Source: Vibrio breoganii (lineage in GTDB: Bacteria; Pseudomonadota; Gammaproteobacteria; Enterobacterales; Vibrionaceae). From it: DNA of 64,000 nucleotides. The stretch is taken from NCBI RefSeq assembly GCF_001677275.1, contig NZ_CP016178.1:186001-250000 (forward strand), given 5' to 3'. Positions 14,871-24,321 of this stretch are shown here, piece by piece. The notes under the pieces are model-generated. The model saw nothing but the letters and a program-made list of their open reading frames with translations. It did not search any database and was not told where the DNA came from. Within the stretch, counting starts at the first letter, position 1, and each line of letters starts with the position of its first letter. Both the position numbers and the translations under genes were made by a program.

Positions 14871-15794
14871 ATGGCAAAGCAGTTTTATAACAACCTAGAC
14901 CTTAACCTTTTGCGTACTTTTCAGGTCATTTATCAAGAGAAAAATTTAAAAAGAGCGTCACTTAGATTGCATGTATCCGCTCCAGCGCTCAGTAAATCGT
15001 TAACTCGACTGCGTGATCACTTTCATGACCCACTATTTGTGAAAGTGCCAAAGGGATTAAACCCGACCCCATTTGCTAATGAACTTGCAGATAGTATTAG
15101 TCCGACACTCGAAAAACTGGCAAACAACCTTAACTCACTAAACGACTTTAGTCCTAGCGATCTGCAAGGAAGGATGACGATAGCAATATCACCTTTTATG
15201 CTTCAAGCCATAGGTACAGATCTGTTTTCTATTTTACATGAGGAAGCACCAGATATTCAGTGGCACTTAGTGAATTGGTCTAAAACCTCCTTGGAAGATA
15301 TAGCTAAAGGAGACATAAAACTAGGTATTAACTATGATATCGACTTATCACGTAAAGACATTAGTAGTCGTAAGATAACTCAAGATAGATTCCAAATTAT
15401 AGTGAGAAAAGATCACCCTATAGCTGGAAATAAAGTGAGTGTAAAAACATTATCTATGTACCCTGTAGCCGCATTGATCGTTGCTGATTGGAATACTCGA
15501 AAGACCTTTGCGGAGAAAGTATTTGGCGAATTTGCACTAATACCTAAGGTCGTATTACGTTCCGAGCTGCCTTCGGTAGTTTTAGAAACCATCGCAAGAA
15601 CAGACTTGATATTCCCTCATTCAGGCCTATTTGATATTACACGTTACCCTCATTTGAAGGCTCTAACTGTATGGGATAGAGAAGTAGAATTGCTAAAAGA
15701 TATTCATATTTACTCTAATCAAAAAGATCGGAACGATGCGACAAAAAAGTGGCTACAGAAAATAATCACTACTCTATTAAAAAAGCAAAGGTAA
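14871..15794 (+). CDS. LysR-type regulator of module 1
   Basis: This is a 307-residue LysR-type regulator. The N-terminal winged HTH reads LDLNLLRTFQVIYQEKNLKRASLRLHVSAPALSKSLTRLRDHFHDPLFVK (residues 8-60). The rest is the two-lobed effector-binding domain, beginning around GRMTIAISPFMLQAIG. It is a close relative of the regulator at 26177-27094: both share N-W-(S/T)-K-(T/S)-(S/T), G-x-NY-(D/E)-(I/V), and ADWN. It lies 156 bases upstream of the repeat lipoprotein in the same direction, with the structured leader between. The natural inference is that it controls that lipoprotein and barrel. The ligand is unknown. The ATG has a weak AAGGAT site upstream. Confidence 0.88.
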   Translation: MAKQFYNNLDLNLLRTFQVIYQEKNLKRASLRLHVSAPALSKSLTRLRDHFHDPLFVKVPKGLNPTPFANELADSISPTLEKLANNLNSLNDFSPSDLQGRMTIAISPFMLQAIGTDLFSILHEEAPDIQWHLVNWSKTSLEDIAKGDIKLGINYDIDLSRKDISSRKITQDRFQIIVRKDHPIAGNKVSVKTLSMYPVAALIVADWNTRKTFAEKVFGEFALIPKVVLRSELPSVVLETIARTDLIFPHSGLFDITRYPHLKALTVWDREVELLKDIHIYSNQKDRNDATKKWLQKIITTLLKKQR

Positions 15795-15875
15795 CAAATT
15801 GTTTCGCTGTTAACCTGTGGTTAATAGCGATATTCATCTCGCTCAATATTTAATTGACCAATTTATATTTAATAT

Positions 15876-15950
15876 TCTCTCAACGGCAGGAACGCCACTT
15901 TTTCCGCAAGATGCAACATTTATCGTGCTACTTCTTATTGAGAGATATAC
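15876..15950 (+). promoter_or_regulatory. Structured leader RNA of lipoprotein 1 (conserved with module 2)
   Basis: The bases before the ATG can fold as follows. TCTCTCAA (15876-15883) pairs perfectly with TTGAGAGA (15938-15945), and the second strand contains the only Shine-Dalgarno-like sequence (GAGAG). Inside lies the hairpin GGC-AGGAAC-GCC (15885-15896) with GGA in its loop. The word AGGAACGCCACT and the following GCAAG-x-TGC are repeated in the leader of module 2, although the surrounding bases differ. A GGA displayed in a hairpin loop is the classic CsrA/RsmA binding shape. A riboswitch or thermosensor is also possible. What is seen is the conservation and the pairing; the mechanism is inferred. 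Confidence 0.6.
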
Positions 15951-17873
15951 ATGAAACTACGACTACTAAGCGCAACTATCGCAGCGACACTTCTTGCTGG
16001 TTGCTCATCTTCAGGCTCTTCGGACTCTTCAACCCCAAAAAGTGGTGTTGCTGATGTTGTTTACAGCGAAAGCTTAAATGCAGCTTACATTGAAGGGGAT
16101 CAAGGTAACTCAGCTGTTATCGTTGGTGATGGAAATGGTAATGCGGCAGTTACTGTAAATGGTGAAGTATTTACAGTTCAAGGCGACGTTATTGTTGATA
16201 AGAATGGCGATATTGTTGGTGGTGTTGTTGTGGAGAATGGAGTAGCGACAGCGTATATCGATGGCGTTGCTTATTCTTTATCTGTTGAAGATGGGCGCTT
16301 ATTGGTAGGCATCAATGATATTGCTCCTGATTTTGGTGATACACCTCGTTGGGGACCTGAGTTTGGCGATGATAGCTGGGGACCTGAATCAGCACCAACA
16401 TACGGTGATATTGATGAGGTATTTGGCACGACAATTATCACACTAGACAATGGCGAAAGAGTCGTAGTTAAAGACGGTGTCCTATACCACCCAGAATCTG
16501 ATAGCGGTGTTGTACTGAATAATGACGGCACTATCACAAACATGGATGGTGAAGTTATCGGTACTGGCAATATGACGGAGCTAGGCTTTGTAGTCACTCT
16601 AGATTCTGGTGAAGAAATTATTTTCCGTAATGATAATGGCCGTCTATTTGCAGCTATTGTAAGTAGTGGTAACGGGCATATTCATTGGGGTCCAGATGCA
16701 GCACCAACATACGGTAATATTGATGAAGTATTTGGCACGACAGTTATCACACTAGACAATGGCGAAAGAGTTGTAGTCAAAGATGGTGTCCTATATCACC
16801 CAGAATCTGATAGCGGTGTTGTACTAAATAATGATGGCACTATCACTAATATGGATGGTGAAGTTATCGGCTCAGGTGAAATGACTGAGCTTGGCTTTGT
16901 GGTTCAACTTGAAAGTGGCGCTGAAGTGATTTTCCGCAACGACAATGGTCGTTTGTTCGCAGCGATTATTAGTGAGAGTGGCAATAATCATTGGGGGCCA
17001 GAAGCTGCGCCGACTTACGGTGATATCGATGAAGTATTTGGCACGACAGTTATCACACTAGACAATGGCGAAAGAGTTGTAGTCAAAGATGGTGTCCTAT
17101 ATCACCCAGAATCTGATAGCGGTGTTGTACTAAATAATGATGGCACTATCACTAATATGGATGGTGAAGTTATCGGCTCAGGTGAAATGACAGAGCATGG
17201 CTTTGTAGTTCAGCTTGAGAATGGTGCTGAGATTATTTTTAGAAATGATAATGGAAGACTGTTTGCCGCAATTATTAGTCCAGTATCACCTGCAAACGAT
17301 TTGCCTACATTAGGCTTTGATCTAGATGGTAACCAACTGACAGTAACATTACTCGATGGTACTGAGGTTATCATTCAGGATAATGGCGTAACTGGTGGTG
17401 TGATTATTGGTCCTGAAGGTGACACAAAGCTTGTGTCTAAAGCTACCATGGATGCATACAAGGAAGCTGCCGAAGTATTGAGTCCAGAAGAGCAGAAGTC
17501 GCTTGTCGCTGTATTTTTGGTAAACCAAAGTGGTGATGTTATCAATGACGAGATGCGCAGAGCACTTTGGAAAGTTCAAAAAGAGTCAACGGTTGAGTGG
17601 GCTAAACAGTCTGTAGAAAATGCAACAAAAATGGTCCAGATAATTGCTATTGAGGTGGATGAGATTGGTCAAAAACCTTATTCATTAGGTTATTACCTTC
17701 TTACTGGCCAAAAGAAGGGTATCTCTGAACTAAAAGGCGCTGCGCGTGATAAGGCTGTTAATATGACAGAAGCGCAAAAAGCAGAACTTCGCAATAAGTT
17801 GCAGTCTCTTTCGCAAGAGCAACGTCAACAGATAAAGCAAGCTATCAAAAGCCGAGTTGCATCTCGCTCGTAA
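15951..17873 (+). CDS. Repeat-rich lipoprotein of module 1
   Basis: This 640-residue lipoprotein has lipobox LLAGC, with Cys18 as the lipidation site followed by SSSGSSDSS (no Asp at +2, so outer membrane is expected). After a degenerate N-terminal copy (about residues 35-125, with phrases like VNGEVFTVQGDVIVDKNGDI) come three tandem units of about 102 residues (143-245, 246-347, 348-447). Each reads WGPE/D-x-APTYG-(D/N)-IDEVFGTT and later VVLNNDGTITNMDGE and IFRNDNGRLFAAI. The region is Asp/Gly/Asn-rich and beta-like, as in surface-exposed repeat proteins. The last 150 residues are helical and charged, ending EQRQQIKQAIKSRVASRS, a tail shared with the module 2 lipoprotein. Likely surface or periplasmic; function unknown. 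Confidence 0.8.
   Translation: MKLRLLSATIAATLLAGCSSSGSSDSSTPKSGVADVVYSESLNAAYIEGDQGNSAVIVGDGNGNAAVTVNGEVFTVQGDVIVDKNGDIVGGVVVENGVATAYIDGVAYSLSVEDGRLLVGINDIAPDFGDTPRWGPEFGDDSWGPESAPTYGDIDEVFGTTIITLDNGERVVVKDGVLYHPESDSGVVLNNDGTITNMDGEVIGTGNMTELGFVVTLDSGEEIIFRNDNGRLFAAIVSSGNGHIHWGPDAAPTYGNIDEVFGTTVITLDNGERVVVKDGVLYHPESDSGVVLNNDGTITNMDGEVIGSGEMTELGFVVQLESGAEVIFRNDNGRLFAAIISESGNNHWGPEAAPTYGDIDEVFGTTVITLDNGERVVVKDGVLYHPESDSGVVLNNDGTITNMDGEVIGSGEMTEHGFVVQLENGAEIIFRNDNGRLFAAIISPVSPANDLPTLGFDLDGNQLTVTLLDGTEVIIQDNGVTGGVIIGPEGDTKLVSKATMDAYKEAAEVLSPEEQKSLVAVFLVNQSGDVINDEMRRALWKVQKESTVEWAKQSVENATKMVQIIAIEVDEIGQKPYSLGYYLLTGQKKGISELKGAARDKAVNMTEAQKAELRNKLQSLSQEQRQQIKQAIKSRVASRS
16377..17290 (+). repeat. Three ~306-bp in-frame tandem repeats inside the lipoprotein gene
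   Basis: Units start at 16377, 16686 and 16992. Copies 2 and 3 are base-identical over about 155 bases (roughly 16730-16884 against 17036-17190), whereas copy 1 differs at many third positions there. That points to a recent duplication or gene conversion between copies 2 and 3. All spacings are multiples of three, so gain or loss of a unit keeps the frame. Confidence 0.9.
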
Positions 17874-17897
17874 CTTGATTTAAACAGAAATATAAGC

Positions 17898-17931
17898 AAA
17901 GGAGTCGCTTTATCGAGTGACTCCTTTTTTG
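17898..17931 (+). terminator. Terminator between lipoprotein 1 and barrel 1
   Basis: AAAGGAGTCGCT pairs with AGTGACTCCTTT (12 bp with one G-U) around TTATCG, and a T-run and G follow. It lies 24 bases after the lipoprotein stop and about 20 bases before the barrel start. The barrel must therefore be read through from upstream at reduced level or have its own start point in this short space. Module 2 has the same arrangement. Confidence 0.85.
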
Positions 17932-17952
17932 TTTAAATCAAAAGCAGATGAT

Positions 17953-18603
17953 ATGAAAAGACTATTGATAACTATTGGGCTTCTATTTTTTAGCTGCGCT
18001 GTATATTCCAATCAAACTGAACTGCAATATTATGAACCTCAATTAAGTTTTCAAGTATCGCAGACTGGTGACAGTTGGGTTGGAACAGTATCAGGAACAA
18101 TTCAAGCAACAGAACAGGTCAACATAAGTGCGGATATAGACTCTACTGGGTATTTAGAGCTGGGGACAGGCTACGGAGTAATGCTTGGAGACTTCTATAC
18201 AGAAGCTTTTATAAGCTATGGTAGAGCAGATATCATAGACATTTATTCATTAGGTGTGTTTAGTGGAACGGCCCTTAACGAGAGTACAATAGCCTTTTTA
18301 AGTAGCTCTTATGAATGGAGAAGTAGCTCTGTTGATATCATTGATTTAGGTATCGAGGAATGGAAAAATACAATTGGTGTAAATTATTCGCCTATTGATT
18401 TTATTCGAATAGGGTACTCATTTAACTATGATAGAAAGATTACTGAAGGCGGGTACAGAACAAACCAACATGTTCAATTGACCATGAGACCTAAATGGAT
18501 CCAGCCATATTTCAAGTATATTTTTGGTGAACATAGATCTACACCTAGCTCAAAAGTAACTTCAGAAAATAGTTATGAGTTTGGCGTGAATTTTAGTTTT
18601 TAA
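17953..18603 (+). CDS. Small outer-membrane beta-barrel of module 1
   Basis: This is a 216-residue protein with a signal peptide (KRLLITIGLLFFSCAVYS, cleaved near residue 19). The rest is built of amphipathic strands with aromatic girdles and ends in Phe (FGVNFSF), the usual outer-membrane barrel signal. Motifs shared with the module 2 barrel are STGYLELGTGYG, YGRADIIDIYSLGVFSG, EWKNTIG, RTNQ/RTYQ, and PKWIQPYFKYIFGEHR. The third barrel at 54504-55208 shares GYL-x-GYGY and TNQH. About 8-10 strands fit the length. The frame is open from 17917 but inside the terminator hairpin, so I use the ATG at 17953. It may be the membrane partner or export gate for the lipoprotein; that is inferred from pairing only. 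Confidence 0.75.
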   Translation: MKRLLITIGLLFFSCAVYSNQTELQYYEPQLSFQVSQTGDSWVGTVSGTIQATEQVNISADIDSTGYLELGTGYGVMLGDFYTEAFISYGRADIIDIYSLGVFSGTALNESTIAFLSSSYEWRSSSVDIIDLGIEEWKNTIGVNYSPIDFIRIGYSFNYDRKITEGGYRTNQHVQLTMRPKWIQPYFKYIFGEHRSTPSSKVTSENSYEFGVNFSF

Positions 18604-18688
18604 AGCGTTTTCTCAAGTGAAAGAAAGGCTGCGATATAATTGATCTTAGCCCTGTAGGCTTTTGAAAATAGATTTCAGTCCATAACAT

Positions 18689-18721
18689 ATAAAAAATAGG
18701 CAGACCAAAGTCTGCCTATTC
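18689..18721 (-). terminator. Terminator of gcvP (also serves barrel 1)
   Basis: AATAGGCAGAC and GTCTGCCTATT pair perfectly around CAAA. On the minus strand a run of six T follows, so it ends gcvP transcripts 15 bases after the stop. It lies between two convergent genes. Confidence 0.85.
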
Positions 18722-18735
18722 TAGTTAGAGTTTAT

Positions 18736-21603
18736 CTACTCTTCCACATACTCTTCAATGCTCGGGCATGAGCAGATCAGGTTGCGGTCCCCGTAGACGT
18801 TGTCTACGCGGTTTACTGTTGGCCAGTATTTCCAAACGCGCTGAGACTTCGATGGGAAGGCACCAAGCTCACGAGGGTATGGACGATCCCATTCGCTGCT
18901 TGCAAGGTCAACTTGCGTGTGTGGTGCGTTAACCAATGGGTTGTTATCCAGTGGCCATTCACCGTCACGTACCTTGTTCATCTCTTTACGGATGGCAATC
19001 ATAGCGTCACAGAAGCGGTTTAGTTCTTCTAGGTCTTCAGACTCTGTTGGTTCAACCATTAGCGTACCCGCAACTGGGAATGACATGGTTGGCGCGTGGA
19101 AGCCGTAGTCCATTAGACGTTTTGCGATATCTTCTTCGCTGATGCCTGTTTCGTCTTTAAGAGGGCGAATGTCGATGATGCACTCGTGCGCAACACGGCC
19201 ATTCTTACCGCGGTAAAGCACAGGGTAGTAAGGTAGTAGACGCTCCATCACATAGTTAGCGTTTAGGATTGCCACTTCTGTTGCATGGGTTAGACCCTGC
19301 TCGCCCATCATTGCGATGTACGCCCAAGAGATTGGTAAGATAGAAGCACTACCCATATCTGCAGCAGAGACTGCGTGATCTGAGCCTTGTACGCCATTTT
19401 CGATATGACCTGGCAGGAATGGAGCCAAGTGAGATTTAACACCGATTGGGCCCATACCTGGACCACCGCCACCGTGCGGGATGCAGAAGGTTTTATGTAG
19501 GTTAAGGTGCGATACGTCCGAGCCGATAAAGCCAGGAGTAGTCAGACCAACCTGTGCGTTCATGTTCGCACCATCAAGATACACTTGACCGCCAGCAGCG
19601 TGGATCTTTTCACACACCTCTTTCACGTGCTCTTCAAATACGCCGTGCGTTGAAGGGTAGGTGATCATGATGCTAGATAGGTTCTCAGCGTGCTTCTCAA
19701 TCTTCGCTTCTAGGTCTGCCATGTCGATGTTGCCATCGTCATCACATTTCACTACCACAACCTTCATCGATACCATAGAAGCCGTTGCAGGGTTAGTGCC
19801 GTGCGCAGAGCTTGGGATCAAACAGACGTTACGGTGACCTTCACCACGTGATTGGTGGTAGCGTTGAATCGCGATTAGGCCTGCGTACTCACCTGATGCG
19901 CCAGAGTTTGGCTGCAGTGAGAAGTCGTCGTAGCCAGTGATTTCGCAAAGTTTGGCTTTAAGGTCTTTGGCAAGAGCGGTATAGCCTGCAGCTTGCTCAA
20001 TAGGAGCGAATGGGTGGATAGCACCAAATTCAGGCCAAGTAACCGGGATCATCTCTGCTGCTGCGTTTAGCTTCATGGTACAAGAGCCCAGAGGGATCAT
20101 GCCGTGCGTTAGCGAGAAGTCTTTGTTCTCAAGTTGTTTAAGGTAACGCATCATCTGTGTTTCACTGTGGTGAGTGTTGAACACAGGGTGCGTTAGGAAC
20201 TCTGACTCGCGGCGGCAGTTTTCTGGAATGGCAGCAAACTCGTTCTTTGCCACTTCTGCGCTAAGCGCTTCAATAGACTCTGTCACCTGAAATACGCTAA
20301 ATAGTGCGACGATATCAGCTGTGGTGGTCGTTTCATCGAAACTCACACCTAGCTTACCGTCTAGCTTACGCAGGTTGATGTTGTCACGTTGAGCTGCGCC
20401 GTATAGCGCCTCAGTTCTATCGCCAGTGTTAATGGTAATAGTATCGAAGAACGAATTATTAGCCAGTTCATAGCCTGCTTGAGTTAGGCCAGAAGCTAGA
20501 ATTGCCGTCATGTGGTGCGTGCGACGCGCGATGGTTTTCAGGCCTTCGCTGCCGTGGAATACCGCATAGAAAGCAGCCATGTTGGCAAGCAGAGCCTGAG
20601 CGGTACAGATGTTTGAGGTCGCTTTTTCACGACGGATGTGTTGCTCACGCGTTTGCATTGCCATACGCAGTGCTTGGTTACCGTTGGTATCGATAGATAC
20701 GCCGATAACACGACCAGGCATAGTACGCTTGTGCTTGTCACGAGTCGCCATGAATGCTGCGTGAGGACCGCCGTAACCCATAGGTACGCCAAAGCGCTGG
20801 GCTGAACCAATCACAACATCTGCGCCCATCTCGCCCGCAGGCTTGATTAGGGTTGATGCAAGAAGGTCGGTAGCAACCGTAACAAGCGTCTTGTTCGCTT
20901 GTGCTTTCGCGATGATGTCTGTGAGATCGCGTACATCACCGGTTGTGTTTGGATACTGAACTAGCGCGCCAAAGACGTCTTGCTCAGGTAAGGAATCTAG
21001 TTCGCCAATGAGAACGTCAAAGCCGATGTATTCAGCGCGAGTCTTAACGACTTCGATAGTTTGAGGGTGTACATCGCTTGCCACAAAGAAGGTCTTGCTC
21101 TTACTTTTACCTGCACGCTTACACAGAGTCATTGCCTCTGCCGCCGCCGTCGCTTCATCTAGAAGAGAGGCGTTTGCGATTTCCATGCCAGTAAGGTCGA
21201 TGACCATTTGCTGGTAGTTCAGTAGGGCTTCAAGGCGGCCTTGAGAAATCTCTGGCTGGTATGGGGTGTACGCTGTGTACCAACCTGGATTTTCTAGAAC
21301 ATTGCGCAGGATTACGTTTGGCGTGAAGGTGTTGTAGTAACCTTGGCCGATAAAGGTGCGCTTAACTTGGTTTTGCTGAGCAAACTTCTTCATTTCCTCT
21401 AGCATGCCCGCTTCACTCAGTGGTGCATCTAGAGTCAGTGGCTTCTCTAAACGGATTTGTTGTGGCACCGTTTGTTGAATAAGTTCATCTAGGCTCTCTG
21501 CCTTGATGCGCTCAAGCATTGTTTTTTGATCAGTTAAGTTGGGACCATTATGGCGCGCAACAAATTCGTTATCTGTACTCAAACTGCGTAGTAGATCAGT
21601 CAT
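18736..21603 (-). CDS. gcvP: Glycine dehydrogenase (decarboxylating), P protein
   Basis: This 955-residue PLP enzyme decarboxylates glycine and passes the aminomethyl group to the lipoyl arm of GcvH. Single-chain form, as in E. coli (957 residues). The N-terminal half contains [15 protein letters not shown] and [14 protein letters not shown]. The C-terminal half contains the PLP site [21 protein letters not shown], with Lys704 as the Schiff-base lysine, preceded by [13 protein letters not shown]. GcvP works with GcvH, GcvT and Lpd to make methylene-THF. It lies downstream of gcvH on the same strand with a 203-base gap that holds a GC hairpin. Upstream AAAGGAATT is the ribosome site. Confidence 0.98.
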   Translation of the reverse strand: MTDLLRSLSTDNEFVARHNGPNLTDQKTMLERIKAESLDELIQQTVPQQIRLEKPLTLDAPLSEAGMLEEMKKFAQQNQVKRTFIGQGYYNTFTPNVILRNVLENPGWYTAYTPYQPEISQGRLEALLNYQQMVIDLTGMEIANASLLDEATAAAEAMTLCKRAGKSKSKTFFVASDVHPQTIEVVKTRAEYIGFDVLIGELDSLPEQDVFGALVQYPNTTGDVRDLTDIIAKAQANKTLVTVATDLLASTLIKPAGEMGADVVIGSAQRFGVPMGYGGPHAAFMATRDKHKRTMPGRVIGVSIDTNGNQALRMAMQTREQHIRREKATSNICTAQALLANMAAFYAVFHGSEGLKTIARRTHHMTAILASGLTQAGYELANNSFFDTITINTGDRTEALYGAAQRDNINLRKLDGKLGVSFDETTTTADIVALFSVFQVTESIEALSAEVAKNEFAAIPENCRRESEFLTHPVFNTHHSETQMMRYLKQLENKDFSLTHGMIPLGSCTMKLNAAAEMIPVTWPEFGAIHPFAPIEQAAGYTALAKDLKAKLCEITGYDDFSLQPNSGASGEYAGLIAIQRYHQSRGEGHRNVCLIPSSAHGTNPATASMVSMKVVVVKCDDDGNIDMADLEAKIEKHAENLSSIMITYPSTHGVFEEHVKEVCEKIHAAGGQVYLDGANMNAQVGLTTPGFIGSDVSHLNLHKTFCIPHGGGGPGMGPIGVKSHLAPFLPGHIENGVQGSDHAVSAADMGSASILPISWAYIAMMGEQGLTHATEVAILNANYVMERLLPYYPVLYRGKNGRVAHECIIDIRPLKDETGISEEDIAKRLMDYGFHAPTMSFPVAGTLMVEPTESEDLEELNRFCDAMIAIRKEMNKVRDGEWPLDNNPLVNAPHTQVDLASSEWDRPYPRELGAFPSKSQRVWKYWPTVNRVDNVYGDRNLICSCPSIEEYVEE

Positions 21604-21745
21604 AATTCCTTTATACCTTACTTGAAGCCTTCTACGAGACTTTAGGGGTGATTCAGTTTCCTAGGTGCTTTTGCAAGCGAGAGTGCAATTCAGGTTAAGT
21701 GAATGGAGCTTGGTTGCTCTCTTATACGCGTCTCTGAATGGCAAG

Positions 21746-21765
21746 ATCCCCGCAGTTGCGGGGAT
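21746..21765. other. GC-rich hairpin between gcvH and gcvP
   Basis: ATCCCCGCA and TGCGGGGAT form a perfect 9-bp stem with a two-base centre. No T-run follows, so it is not a clear terminator. It could protect the gcvH end of a processed transcript or lower gcvP expression. Confidence 0.5.
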
Positions 21766-21806
21766 ACTTAGAAGCTATTGTTTTAACTTAATAAAACCGA
21801 AGAGGA

Positions 21807-22187
21807 TTACTCGTCTTCGATGCTAGCTAGGTAATCTTCTGCGTTAGTTAGGTTATCTAGCTCAGAGGGATCTTCTAGCTTCACCTTAACAATCCAACCG
21901 CCTTCGTACGGTTCTTCGTTGATTAGCTCAGGGCTATCTTCTAGCTCTTCGTTGATCTCAACAATTTCACCTGTGATTGGCGCGTAGATGTCTGATGCTG
22001 CTTTTACAGACTCAACCAATGAAAAGCTGTCGCCAGCTTCAATGTTTTCTTCTACTTCTGGTAGGTCGACAAACACAACATCACCTAGCATCTGTTGAGC
22101 GTGCTCTGAGATACCGATAGTAACCGTACCGTCACCGTTGTCTTTTACCCACTCATGGCTATCAGCAAACTTAAGGGTGTTGTCCAT
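21807..22187 (-). CDS. gcvH: Glycine cleavage system H protein
   Basis: This 126-residue lipoyl carrier shuttles the aminomethyl intermediate between P and T proteins. The lipoylation loop is [14 protein letters not shown], with Lys62 as the modified residue, and the family ending [15 protein letters not shown] is present. I start at the ATG at 22187, which has GGAG nine bases upstream; an in-frame TTG five codons earlier coincides with that ribosome site. In V. cholerae I recall a serine hydroxymethyltransferase gene (glyA2) between gcvH and the XRE regulator. It is not here: only 227 bases separate gcvH from the divergent regulator. Confidence 0.97.
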   Translation of the reverse strand: MDNTLKFADSHEWVKDNGDGTVTIGISEHAQQMLGDVVFVDLPEVEENIEAGDSFSLVESVKAASDIYAPITGEIVEINEELEDSPELINEEPYEGGWIVKVKLEDPSELDNLTNAEDYLASIEDE

Positions 22188-22414
22188 TTTTTGAATCTCC
22201 AACTTAATCAGATTTGAATTAATAAAAGCACTATTGCAGATAAAATAAACCGAGTTGTTTACATTCTCAAGTCGAAATTTCCTATTGGAAACAAAAAATT
22301 CAAGAATGCAACTTATCTCTCACTTAATCTTACTCTATGCTCTTCATCCCAAGTACCTTTTTATGGCACACTTTTCAGCCAAGAAATGGGAAGAAAATTA
22401 AGACGAAGGACCTC

Positions 22415-23038
22415 ATGAAAGAATCTAAACTGGATGATTATCCATCATTAACCATAGAGAAGTCCTCAGTAGAAAACAGTGTTGAACCATTAAAGTTAGG
22501 TGACAAAATTAAGTCAATCCGTAGCCAGCTGGGTTTAACTCTTGAGGAAGCTAGTCAGCGCACTGGACTAGCCCGCTCTACGCTAAGCAAGATAGAGAAC
22601 GAGCAAATAAGCCCGACGTTTCAGGCGATGCAAAAGCTGGCCTCTGGATTAGATATCGATATGCCACAGTTGTTTGCTCCTCCCAAGAACAAAGGGGCGA
22701 GCGGGCGAAGAGACGTCACGATGAAGGGGCAGGGTAAGCCTCATCCTACGCCAACGTATGAGCATGAGTTGTTGGCGACTGAGATGTCACAGAAAAAAAT
22801 GATGCCGTTCAAATCTGTGGTGCATGCGCGAAGCTTTGATGAGTTTCAAGGCTGGGTTAGACACGATGGTGAAGAGTTTCTACTCATTCTGTCTGGCGAG
22901 GTCACCCTATATACTGAGTTTTATGAGCCTTTAGTCCTTGCTGAAGGTGACAGTGTTTATTACGACGCAAACATGGGGCATGCATTGGTTTCACGCAGTG
23001 AACAAGATGCCCAAATACTTTGGGTTACAGCAAAATAG
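22415..23038 (+). CDS. XRE-cupin transcriptional regulator of the gcv locus
   Basis: This is a 207-residue regulator with an N-terminal lambda-repressor-type HTH (KIKSIRSQLGLTLEEASQRTGLARSTLSKIENEQISPTFQAMQKLASGLDI, residues 30-80) and a C-terminal cupin (HDGEEFLLILSGEVTLYTEFYEPLVLAEGDSVYYDANMGHALVS). Regulators of this shape sense a small amino acid-like or amine ligand. It lies divergently from gcvH-gcvP and 152 bases upstream of gcvT in gcvT's direction, which suggests control of both arms. The frame is open from 22337, but the ATG at 22415 has AAGGA eight bases upstream and starts the protein just before the HTH. Control by glycine is inference. Confidence 0.85.
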   Translation: MKESKLDDYPSLTIEKSSVENSVEPLKLGDKIKSIRSQLGLTLEEASQRTGLARSTLSKIENEQISPTFQAMQKLASGLDIDMPQLFAPPKNKGASGRRDVTMKGQGKPHPTPTYEHELLATEMSQKKMMPFKSVVHARSFDEFQGWVRHDGEEFLLILSGEVTLYTEFYEPLVLAEGDSVYYDANMGHALVSRSEQDAQILWVTAK

Positions 23039-23190
23039 ACCGCTTGAATGTAGCGGTTGTGTTAAGAGACGAAGTTTCCTATAGTGTCGGCAAACGTTTG
23101 CTTAACTACGAAACTGATATCAATCATTATGAATATGTTGTTTTGGGCCAGATGAAGAAACATGGCGCAGAACACAGCTAAGGAGAGACA

Positions 23191-24309
23191 ATGACTGAAG
23201 CTTTACTGAAAACCCCTTTACATGCCCTTCATGTTGAAGAAGGCGCAAAAATGGTGCCGTTTGCTGGTTATGATATGCCAGTTCAATATCCACTGGGGGT
23301 TAAGAAGGAGCACCTGCATACTCGTGATGCAGCCGGTCTTTTCGATGTATCTCATATGGGGCAGCTTCGCCTTAAAGGCGACAATGCCGCTGCGGCGCTA
23401 GAGGCCTTAGTTCCCGTTGATATTATTGATCTTGCTAGTGGTAATCAGCGCTATGCGTTCTTTACCAATGAGCAAGGTGGCATCATGGACGATTTGATGG
23501 TGGCTAACCTTGGCGATCATCTGTTTGTGGTGGTGAATGCTGCTTGTAAAGAGCAGGATATTGCGCACCTTCAAGCAAACTTGCCTGCGGATGTAGAGCT
23601 AGAAGTTATCGATGACCGCGCACTGCTTGCGCTTCAAGGCCCTAAAGCCGTTGACGTATTGGCTGAGCTTAATCCAGCCGTCAAAGACATGGTGTTTATG
23701 GATGTGGCTCATGTTGAGCTACTTGGCGTTGAATGCATTGTCAGCCGTTCTGGCTACACTGGCGAAGATGGTTTTGAGATCTCAGTACCAGCTGAGCAAG
23801 CTGAAGCTTTGGCTCGCAAGCTCACTGATACTGAGCTGGTAGAGTGGATTGGTCTTGGGGCTCGTGACTCGTTACGTCTTGAGTGTGGTTTGTGTCTATA
23901 CGGTCACGACTTAGACACCACAACGACGCCTGTCGAAGCAAGCCTACTTTGGGCGATCAGCAAAATACGTCGCGCTGATGGCGAACGTGCTGGTGGCTTC
24001 CCTGGTGCAGATATCATTCTTGATCAAATTGCGACTAAAGATGTTACGCGTAAGCGCGTAGGTCTTGTGGGTCAAACGAAAGCGCCGGTTCGTGAAGGTT
24101 GTAAGCTGTTTGATGCTAACGATGTGGAAGTAGGTGTCGTCACCAGCGGCACTGCAGGCCCTAACGCAGGCAAGCCTGTTTCTATGGCTTATGTGCGCGC
24201 TGATCTAATGGCAGCAGGCACTGAGATCTTTGCTGAAGTTCGCGGTAAAAAACTACCAATGACAGTAGAAAAAATGCCGTTCGTACCACAGCGTTACTAT
24301 CGCGGCTAA
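23191..24309 (+). CDS. gcvT: Aminomethyltransferase, T protein of glycine cleavage
   Basis: This 372-residue tetrahydrofolate-dependent enzyme releases ammonia from the GcvH-bound aminomethyl group and forms 5,10-methylene-THF. Family blocks: VPFAGYDMPVQYP near the N-terminus, GLFDVSHMGQ, NQRYAFFTNEQGGIMDDLMV, SRSGYTGEDGFEI, the GLGARDSLRLECGLCLYGHDLD block with the catalytic Asp region, and KRVGLVG with TSGTAGPNAGKPVSMAYV at the end. The AAGGAGAG ribosome site is strong. It lies opposite gcvP/gcvH with the regulator between. I looked for a glycine riboswitch in the 152-base leader and did not find one. Two small genes follow closely and may share its transcript. Confidence 0.97.
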   Translation: MTEALLKTPLHALHVEEGAKMVPFAGYDMPVQYPLGVKKEHLHTRDAAGLFDVSHMGQLRLKGDNAAAALEALVPVDIIDLASGNQRYAFFTNEQGGIMDDLMVANLGDHLFVVVNAACKEQDIAHLQANLPADVELEVIDDRALLALQGPKAVDVLAELNPAVKDMVFMDVAHVELLGVECIVSRSGYTGEDGFEISVPAEQAEALARKLTDTELVEWIGLGARDSLRLECGLCLYGHDLDTTTTPVEASLLWAISKIRRADGERAGGFPGADIILDQIATKDVTRKRVGLVGQTKAPVREGCKLFDANDVEVGVVTSGTAGPNAGKPVSMAYVRADLMAAGTEIFAEVRGKKLPMTVEKMPFVPQRYYRG

Positions 24310-24321
24310 TCTCAATCAATT

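Noticed and set aside
15876..15950. Known c-di-GMP (GEMM) riboswitch in the lipoprotein leader
   Set aside because: The GCAAG and GGAACGC words recall parts of it, but the characteristic GGCAAACC and GACGCAAAGC blocks are missing in both leaders.
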